IMG/VR virus record: IMGVR_UViG_3300035187_004050
Span: 1 to 43,203 of that record
Strand: one strand, 5' to 3'
Source: a virus
Length of the DNA stretch: 43,203 bases
Made by a program: the position numbers and the translations under genes
Part shown: positions 14,891-23,800 of the stretch, in pieces
Layout: every line of letters begins with the position of its first letter
How positions within the stretch are numbered: position 1 is the first letter of the stretch
The notes under the pieces: model-generated
Databases searched by the model: none
What the model saw: only the letters and a program-made list of their open reading frames with translations
Told to the model about the DNA's origin: nothing

Positions 14891-15228
14891 TCTACCTCGC
14901 CTCACCATACTCCCACCCCGACCCCGCCATTCAAGAAGAAAGGTATCAGAAAGCCCTGCACGCAGTTTATTACTACGCACAAAACGGGCTAACGGTCTAT
15001 TCTCCTATCGTTCACTGGCACCACGTCGCGGCAGTCTTCGGCCTTCCTAAAGACGCTGCTTTTTGGGAAGCTCAAAACCTGGCCATGCTCGAACGCGCTA
15101 GTCAATTTATTGTGCTTAACATAAGCGGCTGGAAAGAATCCAAAGGTGTGACGCAAGAGCTCACCTGGGCTGAGGATTTAAACATCCCGGTCTCTTTTAC
15201 CGATCCCGAAGAAAGAAAGCCACTATGA
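14887..15228 (+). CDS. DUF1937 family, nucleoside deoxyribosyltransferase-like
   Basis: A 113-residue protein. IYLASPYSHPD at the start, SPIVHWHHVA, DAAFWEAQNLAMLERA and GWKESKGVTQELTWA fit DUF1937, a relative of nucleoside 2-deoxyribosyltransferases. It may act on nucleotides or bases, consistent with the DNA polymerase immediately downstream (ATGA overlap), but its substrate is unknown. Confidence 0.82.
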   Translation: MIYLASPYSHPDPAIQEERYQKALHAVYYYAQNGLTVYSPIVHWHHVAAVFGLPKDAAFWEAQNLAMLERASQFIVLNISGWKESKGVTQELTWAEDLNIPVSFTDPEERKPL

Positions 15229-17684
15229 TCCCCACCGAATTCCCATCCATCCCTTCCGAGCATCGCCTCGCCATTGTCGGTGACTTTCCTCGTTCCCATG
15301 AGACTTCCGCTAAGCGTCCGTTCGCCGGACCAAATCTCATGTATCTTGAAAAGGCACTTTCCCGCGCGGGCATAATGCGGGCGAATTGTCTCGTCACAAA
15401 CATCTGCCGATCCCAACCTCCCACCTCCTATGGAAACTCTTCCTTCTTCATGTTCGACGGACCCGACATCCAAGAAGGTCTCGCCCAGCTTCGTAGTGAT
15501 TTTGCGCAATTCCAGCCAAACTGCGTTCTTCTACTCGGCGATCTGGCGCTTAAAGCCGCCGGAGTTCATCACTCGCTTGACGCGTTCCGTGGTTCAATCT
15601 TTAGTGGCTTCAACGACAGACACAAATGCGTAGCCACCTTCCATCCCACGCGCCTGTTCCAAACTTATGACGACATGCCGTTTTTCCTGCACGATCTTAA
15701 CCGCGCTGTGGCTCAAAGTAAGTTCCCTGAACTGCGTCTGCCGAAGAGAAAGCTTGAAATTAACCTACAACCGAATGAAATTATCGCGCGGTTGGTGGCC
15801 ATACTGCAAGATAAACCTCTTGTCTCTCTCGACATCGAGGGGGGAATTCCCAACGAGCGTGCAGCCAAAGTCGAATACAAGCACCGCAACGGAATCACAT
15901 GTTGTTCGGTTTCTACCGACCCATCAAGCGCCTTCATTATCCCTTTTGAAATCTATGACGTGGTTACTCTCCAACGCATCCTCATCCCCTTCTCCAAGCT
16001 CCTAGCCGACAAGTCCATCCCCAAAGTCCTCCAAAACGGCCTCTACGACTACACCGCTCTTGCCTGGCACTTCCGCTGCCCCATCAACAACATCGCCCAC
16101 GACACAATGTTCTCTGGCTGGGAAATCTACCCAGAGCTTCCCAAAGGTCTCGGCACCCAAGCCTCCATCTGGACGGAAGAACCCTATTACAAATCTGAGC
16201 GCACAATCGACGACAAAGACACGCACTACCGCTACTGTTGCAAAGACGCCGCTGTCACCCTGGAAATCCATCAAGCCCACATGCGAGCGATGACACCCGA
16301 ACAGCGTGCCCATTATGACTTCAACATGTCCATCATGGAACCGCTGCAATACATGTCCCTGCGCGGTTTTAACTACGACATTGACGCGTCCAACCACCGC
16401 CTTGCAGAACTCCGTGCGCAACAAGCGGAGCTTCAAGATGCCTGCAATCTCCACACACCATCCCCAGTCAACCTCAACTCCGCTCCACAGCTCATCAAAA
16501 CCCTCTACCACGAGTTCGGCTTTGAGAAGCAATTCAAGAAAGAGGCTGGTCGCAAAACCACCACCCTCACCGCTGATAAAGGGGCTCTCCTCAAGCTCGT
16601 GGTATCTCAAGGTCAAAGAGCACATCCCTTTCTTATCAACCTGCTTTCCTGGAAAAAAGTTGAAGGCAAGGCCAAGCAACTTGACGTTTACCGCGACCCC
16701 GACGGTCGCATCCGTTGCTCTTACAATCCTGTCGGCGCTGACACTGGGCGGTTGTCCTGCGCACAATCCACAACCGGCTCCGGCACCAACCTCCAAACCA
16801 TCTCCAAGGAAAACCGTAAGTTCTACATCGCCGACCCAGGTAAGGTCTTCTTCCAGTGTGACCTTGAAGGCGCTGACGGCTGGACGGTAGCCGCTCACTG
16901 CGCCGCTCTCGGTGATACCACCATGATCGACGACTATTACGCGAAGATCAAACCCGCCAAAGTGCTCGCTCTCATGCAGCTTCAGCGCGAAGGTAAGCTC
17001 CCAGATGTCAAAGTCCCCATCAACAAGCTCACGCGGCCTGAAATCAAAGCCCTCATCAAATCCACCAAGCTACCAGAAACCCTTTATGGCGTCTGCAAAG
17101 TCGTCCAACACGGCAGTAACTACGACATGCAGCCAAACAAGATGTCCGAGAACTTACTTGAAAAGAACTTCACGCACAGCGAAGAGTTCTCCATCATGTA
17201 TGTTCCGCCTCAAGAATGCAAAATCATCCAAGCCCTTTACTTTGAACGCTACCACGGTGTTCACTCCTATCAAGATTATGTCAAACAACAGCTCAAAACT
17301 GGCAGATCGCTGTCCTGCGCGTCTGGTCATGTCAGAAAGTTCTTCGGCAGGCCGGATGATGGCACAACCATACGAACAGCACTCGCGCATGAACCGCAGG
17401 CAAACACGACCTACGTTACCAACCTCGCCATGCAACGCCTTTGGCAAGATCCTGAGAACCGTCGATCCGACAACTCCCTAATCATCGAACCCATCCACTC
17501 CGTCCACGACGCCCTTTGCGGACAATTCCCCATCGAACTCGCCGAATGGGCCTGCGCCAAAATCAAATCCTACTTCAACAATCCCGTCCGAGTAGCCAAC
17601 GACACAATCGTAATCCCTTATGAAGGCGGTTACGGGCAGTCTTGGTATCACACTGGCGAGGACAACCGCCTTGGAGAAATTTAA
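15225..17684 (+). CDS. Family A DNA polymerase with N-terminal UDG-like domain
   Basis: An 819-residue replicative polymerase. Residues about 10-165 resemble a family 4 uracil-DNA glycosylase fold (IVGDFPRSHE, RPFAGPN, a TNICRSQP segment and ATFHPTR). A DEDDy 3'-5' proofreading exonuclease follows (D203/E205 in SLDIEG, N271/D275 in QNGLYD, D341 in YCCKDAA). The polymerase palm and fingers have motif A CDLEGAD (D546), motif B K625-x7-Y633-D and motif C VHDA (D762). The metal-binding aspartates are present, but motif B ends YD rather than the usual YG, and motif C is HDA rather than HDE. The UDG-like part may be inactive or structural. Confidence 0.92.
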   Translation: MIPTEFPSIPSEHRLAIVGDFPRSHETSAKRPFAGPNLMYLEKALSRAGIMRANCLVTNICRSQPPTSYGNSSFFMFDGPDIQEGLAQLRSDFAQFQPNCVLLLGDLALKAAGVHHSLDAFRGSIFSGFNDRHKCVATFHPTRLFQTYDDMPFFLHDLNRAVAQSKFPELRLPKRKLEINLQPNEIIARLVAILQDKPLVSLDIEGGIPNERAAKVEYKHRNGITCCSVSTDPSSAFIIPFEIYDVVTLQRILIPFSKLLADKSIPKVLQNGLYDYTALAWHFRCPINNIAHDTMFSGWEIYPELPKGLGTQASIWTEEPYYKSERTIDDKDTHYRYCCKDAAVTLEIHQAHMRAMTPEQRAHYDFNMSIMEPLQYMSLRGFNYDIDASNHRLAELRAQQAELQDACNLHTPSPVNLNSAPQLIKTLYHEFGFEKQFKKEAGRKTTTLTADKGALLKLVVSQGQRAHPFLINLLSWKKVEGKAKQLDVYRDPDGRIRCSYNPVGADTGRLSCAQSTTGSGTNLQTISKENRKFYIADPGKVFFQCDLEGADGWTVAAHCAALGDTTMIDDYYAKIKPAKVLALMQLQREGKLPDVKVPINKLTRPEIKALIKSTKLPETLYGVCKVVQHGSNYDMQPNKMSENLLEKNFTHSEEFSIMYVPPQECKIIQALYFERYHGVHSYQDYVKQQLKTGRSLSCASGHVRKFFGRPDDGTTIRTALAHEPQANTTYVTNLAMQRLWQDPENRRSDNSLIIEPIHSVHDALCGQFPIELAEWACAKIKSYFNNPVRVANDTIVIPYEGGYGQSWYHTGEDNRLGEI

Positions 17685-17695
17685 CCCACCCACAT

Positions 17696-18019
17696 ATGCC
17701 ACACGCACCCATACCTCAGTTCTTTCCAGGAAACCTCTTGCTTCTAGAAAAAGCCAGTGTTCAGACCTTTCGCGAAAACGCGCAAGAAGTTCAGCTTCAA
17801 GTCAACTCAGACCTAACACTGATGCGAACCCTGCCCTTTCACATCTGGAGAACCAACGTAGCAGCTCGCTATGCCGCTGATCCCATCGTTATGGAACTGC
17901 TCAATCTACTAGACTCAATGCAGTCTGGCGTGCAAAACAAAATCCCAAGAAATATTTCTAGCTCTCTTACTTCCAGCTCTGAAGCAGAAGCGCAACCCTG
18001 GACCACCTTCTTCCAATGA
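17696..18019 (+). CDS. Hypothetical protein
   Basis: A 107-residue protein. The frame is open from 17642, but 17696 lies just after the polymerase stop and avoids overlap. It shows helical segments (VQTFRENAQEVQLQVN, DPIVMELLNLLDSM) and a Ser-rich disordered tail. No family recognised; the stop overlaps the next ATG. Confidence 0.6.
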   Translation: MPHAPIPQFFPGNLLLLEKASVQTFRENAQEVQLQVNSDLTLMRTLPFHIWRTNVAARYAADPIVMELLNLLDSMQSGVQNKIPRNISSSLTSSSEAEAQPWTTFFQ

Positions 18020-18348
18020 CCCCTCCTCCCCGCCCAAATCTCAAAGCCCAAGTCCTCGCCGATCTCGACTCAGACCGCGCCGTAATCCTCGAGTCCACCT
18101 ACATCCCGCTTATCTGGGAATCCGAAGAACGCCTCGCTGACTGGTGCGAATCCTGGAATCTCCAATACAAAATCGCGGCAGGCTCCGTTCCTCGCGAACG
18201 CCACGGGATGAAACTCCCAATCTACTGGCTTGAGATCACCCGCCTCAACCTCCGCGAAGAGCTCTCCACACTCGAAGAGCCTGACTCCCTCGAAGAATCC
18301 TCACTAGAAAGGAGTGAACTCGAAGATGAAACCGATGCTAGCCTTTAA
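18016..18348 (+). CDS. Hypothetical acidic protein
   Basis: A 110-residue protein with an acidic, Glu/Ser-rich C-terminal third (EELSTLEEPDSLEESSLERSE). The rest is probably alpha/beta. It overlaps the start of the ligase gene by 23 bp. No function recognised. Confidence 0.62.
   Translation: MTPPPRPNLKAQVLADLDSDRAVILESTYIPLIWESEERLADWCESWNLQYKIAAGSVPRERHGMKLPIYWLEITRLNLREELSTLEEPDSLEESSLERSELEDETDASL
18308..18314 (+). promoter_or_regulatory. Rare Shine-Dalgarno-like sequence
   Basis: AAAGGAG at 18308-18314, 11 nt before the ATG 18326 of the ligase gene. It is one of very few purine-rich Shine-Dalgarno matches before a start in this genome and supports 18326 over the in-frame GTG at 18314. 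Confidence 0.45.
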
Positions 18349-19180
18349 GGTGCAACAATATGGACACACTCTTTCCAACCCCTTCTACGTCCAACCCAAG
18401 CTCAACGGAGTCCGCGCTCTCTGCAACGGCCCAGGGTTCCAGTCCCGCGATGAGCACCTGTGGAACAACAAAGTCCTCGCTCATTTGCACGAACAAGTCC
18501 AACCGATCTTCCAGCGATATCCGAACTTTATTACTGATGGAGAACTCTATCTTCATGGACTATCTCTTCAAAAGATTAACCAAGCCGTTGCGGTTAACCG
18601 TCATGAACCTACCTCCGTCACTCCAACTATCGAATACCACATCTTCGACATCCTCGATTGCGAAAACGCCGCCAAGGATTTCTCCTATCGTGCCGAGCAA
18701 CTCGAAGCTATCCAAGCTCTCATTTCCTATCACGGACTAACCCACATCAAAGTCGTCCCAACCCATCTTTGTGGGTCAATGGATTTGACGGAGCCGCTTT
18801 ACAAGAGCTACCTCAAAGCGGGATACGAGGGCTTGATGTATCGCAGTCTTGGCTATATGTATGGCCTGAAAGAAAACTGCGGCAACAAAGAAAACAGGTG
18901 GAAATGCTTGCTCAAACGCAAAGAGCGCCCGGACAAGGAGTTCCGCATTGTCGACTTCACCCTTACCACAGGCAAAAAGGGCGAACCAGGCTTTCAAGTC
19001 ACCTGTGAAATCGAAGGCACGGGACAGACTTTTAACGTCGGCTCTGGGCTTTCTGACGAAGACCTTGAGTTTTACAAAGAGGAAAGTCCTATCGGCCAGT
19101 GGGCTAAGGTGGGGTTTGATTCTTACTCAGACGACGGGATTCCGAAACAAGGAACAATACTTGCCATTCTTAGTTCATGA
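18326..19180 (+). CDS. ATP-dependent DNA ligase
   Basis: A 284-residue ligase that would seal nicks during phage DNA replication. Motif I QPKLNGVR (K25 would be adenylylated; the usual D of KxDG is N27), motif III ITDGELY (E73), motif IV YEGLMYR (E168), motif V WKCLLKRK (K193, K197), then a C-terminal OB-type domain (FRIVDF onward). Length and order fit small phage ligases. Confidence 0.9.
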   Translation: MKPMLAFKVQQYGHTLSNPFYVQPKLNGVRALCNGPGFQSRDEHLWNNKVLAHLHEQVQPIFQRYPNFITDGELYLHGLSLQKINQAVAVNRHEPTSVTPTIEYHIFDILDCENAAKDFSYRAEQLEAIQALISYHGLTHIKVVPTHLCGSMDLTEPLYKSYLKAGYEGLMYRSLGYMYGLKENCGNKENRWKCLLKRKERPDKEFRIVDFTLTTGKKGEPGFQVTCEIEGTGQTFNVGSGLSDEDLEFYKEESPIGQWAKVGFDSYSDDGIPKQGTILAILSS

Positions 19181-19368
19181 GAGCTTACACTGTTCACGCT
19201 TACACAACAGATTCTACTGAGGGTATTATTATAGACCATTCAGGAACAATACCAGATGCTGAGCTTCTCCAGCTCTGGATGCAGACACCCGAAGGTAGAG
19301 AGTCTTTAGGCTCATGCGAGCCAGAGCGCCTTTTTCTTTCAGAGCGCCCCATATTGATTATCCCATGA
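19177..19368 (+). CDS. 63-residue hypothetical protein
   Basis: A small protein coupled to both neighbours by ATGA overlaps. It begins with beta-like segments (YTVHAYTTD, EGIIIDHSG) and has no recognised family. Confidence 0.55.
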   Translation: MRAYTVHAYTTDSTEGIIIDHSGTIPDAELLQLWMQTPEGRESLGSCEPERLFLSERPILIIP

Positions 19369-20624
19369 GCTTCCTCGCCGACTATTCCGAATACTCCTCC
19401 GGTAATGAGGCCCCACCTGAGTTCCATCTCTGGTCCGGTCTCTGCACTCTTGCTGCCTGCTGTGGTCCAAACCTTTGGATGGACATGGGCGGCGCAGGCA
19501 ATATCCAGCCCAACCTCTATGTCTTACTTGTCGGACCCCCAGGAATCAAGAAATCCACCGCCAAAGATATCTCCCGTGATCTCTTACGCGCTATCGGAAC
19601 AAACAAGCACAAGATACCGATCGCGCCAGATTCATCTAGCAAAGAAGCGTTTGTTGACTTCCTATCGAGAAAGGATTCGATTTGCAAAATGGTGTTTGAT
19701 CATAACGGCAGCGCTCGTTATTACACTAAGTGTTGCCTTTGGTCTGACGAATTCGTTAACCTTGTTTCAGTCGGTGGAGACCCTATGGCGTGGATTCAGG
19801 TTTTGACGGAAATCTATCTCCCTAGGCCGAGTTTCAAAGCGGCAACGATTGCTCGTGGGCATGTGGAAATGCCGTATCCGTATATCAACTTGCTAGGTTG
19901 TATGACCACCGACATCACCAAAGCCCTCATCAACGACGGCTCCCTGAGCGGTGGCTTCTCCCGCCGGACAATTTACATCTACTCCAACAAAGACGGAGAG
20001 CCTGTCCCCATTCCAGTTTTCACACCAGAACAAAAACGAGCTAAAGAACGCTGTGTGCAACGCGGCCAGGAAATCCAGCGACTTTCCGGGTGCTTTCAAT
20101 TTTCCGAGAAAGGCGAGGCTGCTTATCGTGACGCTTACATTAAAAACCACCACGCTAAACAAGAGGCTCCCTCTGCCGCGCTGGTAAACTTCATGCAGTC
20201 ATACGGCAATTTCCTCATCAAAATCGCCATGCTCTTGCAGCTCTCCGAAAGCGACGAACTCGTGATTGGCGAGGATAAAATTCTTCACGCAAAAGCTCTC
20301 ATCGACAGCGCACAAAGCCACGTTAACATGATCTTCGCGGGTGTCGGCAAAAACCCGCACGCCTCCACTATGGCAGGGATCAAAATCTTCATCGACCAAG
20401 TCTCTTCCCGTCCGCCTTATTTCGTTACTCTCAAGCGTGTTTACGCCCAGTTCCTCAACCAAGCCGAGCAAAAACAATTAGAGTCCATCTTAGTTCAGAT
20501 GGACTCTATTGGGGATTTGATTCTCGTTACCGGGCGTGTGCCTGGTGCGGGGACGCTGAAAGGAGTGACGACACCGGCAGCGCATTCACAATTCCTGCAG
20601 TATCTTGCGGGACAGACTCAATAA
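19365..20624 (+). CDS. DUF3987-like replicative helicase/primase-type ATPase
   Basis: A 419-residue ATPase. The start at 19365 overlaps the previous stop (ATGA). P-loop VGPPGIKKST (56-65) is a slightly unusual Walker A with Lys in place of the common Gly. The downstream segments CLWSDEFVNLV and INDGSLSGGFSRRTIYIYS fit DUF3987 proteins, thought to be SF3/D5-like or DnaB-like phage helicases. With polymerase, ligase and exonuclease nearby it is the best candidate for fork helicase; no separate zinc-binding primase domain is seen. Confidence 0.78.
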   Translation: MSFLADYSEYSSGNEAPPEFHLWSGLCTLAACCGPNLWMDMGGAGNIQPNLYVLLVGPPGIKKSTAKDISRDLLRAIGTNKHKIPIAPDSSSKEAFVDFLSRKDSICKMVFDHNGSARYYTKCCLWSDEFVNLVSVGGDPMAWIQVLTEIYLPRPSFKAATIARGHVEMPYPYINLLGCMTTDITKALINDGSLSGGFSRRTIYIYSNKDGEPVPIPVFTPEQKRAKERCVQRGQEIQRLSGCFQFSEKGEAAYRDAYIKNHHAKQEAPSAALVNFMQSYGNFLIKIAMLLQLSESDELVIGEDKILHAKALIDSAQSHVNMIFAGVGKNPHASTMAGIKIFIDQVSSRPPYFVTLKRVYAQFLNQAEQKQLESILVQMDSIGDLILVTGRVPGAGTLKGVTTPAAHSQFLQYLAGQTQ

Positions 20625-20628
20625 TATT

Positions 20629-20874
20629 ATGTTTGACTTTCCACGATACATCATGACAGAAATACAAAGTAACCACATTCAGCTAACAGGTTGCTGTCCA
20701 AAACCTGAATGCCAACCAAAAGAGGGTCTTGGGCCCAAAATGGAAGAGCTACCAGGCAGCGAGGAAGCTAGATACTTACACTGCTCGAGGTGCCACAGTA
20801 TGTGGGTGGTTAATAAAACAGCCCAGGCTGAGCCTCGAGTTCCATCTGTCTTTCCTTTGCTCTCCTCATACTAG
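20629..20874 (+). CDS. Small zinc-ribbon protein at the convergence point
   Basis: An 81-residue protein; an alternative start is 20653. Cysteines GCCPKPEC and CSRCHSMW suggest a zinc ribbon. It is the last gene of the rightward arm. Its 3' end overlaps the end of the giant late gene on the other strand by 65 bp. No clear bidirectional terminator is visible between the two arms. Confidence 0.6.
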   Translation: MFDFPRYIMTEIQSNHIQLTGCCPKPECQPKEGLGPKMEELPGSEEARYLHCSRCHSMWVVNKTAQAEPRVPSVFPLLSSY

Positions 20875-23800
20875 CCGGTGACCGTTGTGCTCCAAGCTGC
20901 CGATAAATGCTCCGCATAATCTGCTCCTGTTCCACATTCCCCGCAGGCGGTGGTTGATACCCAATCGCCTGCGCAATATCGCTAATACTACCTGCCGTCT
21001 GCGCCGTGGCCTTCCCACGGATGTCAGACGGCATTTGTTCTTTCACCTTTTGCAAAGCGATTCTCTGGCGAAGGTTACCCATCATATCTTTCAACGCAAC
21101 CTGACGACCGCGACCTTCGAGCCTTTGGTCGATCAAAAGATTAGCCTCGCGCATAAGGGTCTTCTGCGCAATCTCTGGACCGAGCATCAGGCTTTCTTCC
21201 ACGCGTTTTGCGGCGAGTCGCATATCATTCTGCGCTGCTTCATTTGTCTTGCTGATAATCCTTTCCATCTCCTTGTTCTTAAACATCGCGCCAGACCTAA
21301 ACCCAGCCATCGCCATAGGCAAATTCGCATCAGGGTTTTCCGCCTGGAACTCCTGACTCAAAGCCTCCGCCATGCGTTTAATCCCACCAGGACCACCTGC
21401 TTTAAACGCCGCACCAAGATCTTTTTCCTGCACCAGCGCTTTGCCCATTTTCCACATACTATTCACCATGCTCGCCGTCGGCCCAAGCACACTAGCCGCG
21501 CTGACTCCATCATACGCGTTCACACCCATAAAACCACCCAGTGCAAACCGGGAATGCAAGTCCGCCGGAATCCCAAGGCTCTCCGCCATAGAACTCATCA
21601 CTCCATAGCTCAACGCCTGAGTGAGCAACGGGTCATCCGTCATCTCATTCAGCGCTTTCAAGCCGTTCCCTTTGATCTCGTCACCAGTCAAATCTTCCAT
21701 CAGTGCAATCCCAGCTCCGATAAACGGAAAGCCCAGAATCCCAGCTGCTGCAAGTTGCCCGGAGATCATCGTTGCAAACGCAGTCCTTGCAGCCCTGCGA
21801 TCACTTTGATCCAACTCAGGAAAGTTCACCTTGTCAAAACCGTGACGGTAGTAGCGAGCCAGGTCCGTGAACCTTCCCCGCACATAGCTCGACAATGCGT
21901 AAACCATATATCCCGCGCTGCCCAGCTTACCAAAGTAAACAGGCCGTTCAGTCCGACCACCAGAGTTATTCGCTGTCAATTCAAACAGCGCCGCACTCTT
22001 CACGGCTTCGTCGTGACTCAAACCCTTCTTCTTCGCAAGGCGGTAGCCTGTCAGCAAACCCACAAGATTGTTGTGCTGTGTGAAAACAGAATACAGACCC
22101 ATCGCGGCATTTGAATACATATTCAAAGGCTTGGTCAAAATCTTTGACGGAGAAAGCATTTCGCGATCCTGGGCAATCCCGCGTAGAGTTTCCTGGTTCA
22201 CACCGACTTGCTGGTAAACTTCTTGCAGCGGTTGTGTGAGGCTTCTTCTCCAGTTGACTTTAAGCATTGCAGCCTCATCCTTATCCGGCCAGTTTTCCCA
22301 AATCGCCGCGTCGTCGTGGTAGCCGATTTTGGACTTAAGCAGCTTAGCAATAACCCCAGCCGCAGACTTCTCCGCACCGACGGTGGTGCGAAGTGCTGTA
22401 AGCATCGAGTGACCTTGGTAAACCGCTTCATGAATATGCGTTTGCAGCGGTTGAAACAATTCCGCCAGATGCCCAGGAAGGTTAAACCCAATGTGCCAGA
22501 CGGCATTTGCCTTGTTCACAATGCGCCAGAACTTAGGATCGCTTTCTTTGGCTTGCTTGTAAAATTCCATGAACTGTGTCTTCTCACGGAGTTGATCCTT
22601 GAGCTCTGGGTTGTTCATGTGGTACTTCAACTCTTCGCCCAGGGCGGTCATGTAGCCGACCTTGTGCGCAGCTTGTGTGTAGGTGAGATGCTGCTCGAGC
22701 ATGTCGAGATGCTCAGGTCCACCGGAAATGCGACGTTTCACACCAGGAAGGTAAATGTCATTGCTTTTAGCTTCGCGAAGAACGTCCGCTAGGAATGAGC
22801 TTTCACCAAGAAGGGCGTCGCGATCAGCGGGGTCAATGTCCATTGAATCAATGAGATCCTTCAAGCGGCCCTCTTTTGATTCAAGTAGGTCAACAACTTT
22901 GGAATCAACAGTGAATTCGCTTTTATACTTCTTGTCAAAGTCTCGCGTGATTGGTTCACCCACAGCCTTCCAGCCTTTAGCCTCCAGCTCTTTCCTCATC
23001 GCCAAAGCCTCGGACCCTTTGTTAAAGTCCAGGACCTTGCTCTCACCGTTCGCATCAGTGTAGCGCTGAATGATTGGCTTAAACCTGCGAAGGCTTTGGA
23101 AGTTCGGGCTCTCAGCATAGTGTTTAGCTAAACCACCCAACGTCGCCTGCTTGTCTTGAATAATCTCAACAAGTTTTCGTGCCTCATTTGGATCAGTAAA
23201 ACGAGCCATTGCTTCTTTCATCGCAACCTGATCACCTGCCTGCACCGCGTCAAACAGCTTCTCCGCCACGACACGCGCTTCCTTATGCCGTAGCACAGGC
23301 TCAGCGCCTTGGTCAAAGCTCTTCATCCTCGTGACAAGATTCACGGCAAACATACGAGCCTTGTTTGTCTCGTGTTCGACATTGTGCTTTTGCGTCAACC
23401 TTGTCGATTGCTCTTTCTGCATCAAGAACTGAGCCATCGCTTTTTGCTGGTCAGGATTATACATCTTAACCTCAGCGCGGTGCTCTGGCGACATTGCAAG
23501 CCAGTTAAAGCTCACAGTGCCGTCAGGGTTTTGCACGATCGCACTCACTTTAGAGTCCTGCGCTTCAAGGTTAATCCGCTTAGTCAAGTCATAAAGCGGT
23601 TTGCTGTTAGCCAGCTTGAACCAAGGTAACGATTTGTCTACAACAATATTATCCGTCGCACCCTTGTGCCCAAAGATCGGCGTCAGGCTCTCAGAAACTT
23701 GTTCAGTCACCGCGTTCCCAGAGTTCAACAGCTTAAATCCAGGCTCAATAAAACTCCGATAAGTCGCCATGAATCCACCTAGACCTTGCGTGGCGTTGTT

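Noticed and set aside
20885-22114. A 409-codon plus-strand frame.
   Set aside because: It is the complementary shadow of the giant minus-strand gene, with His/Arg-rich, non-protein-like composition.
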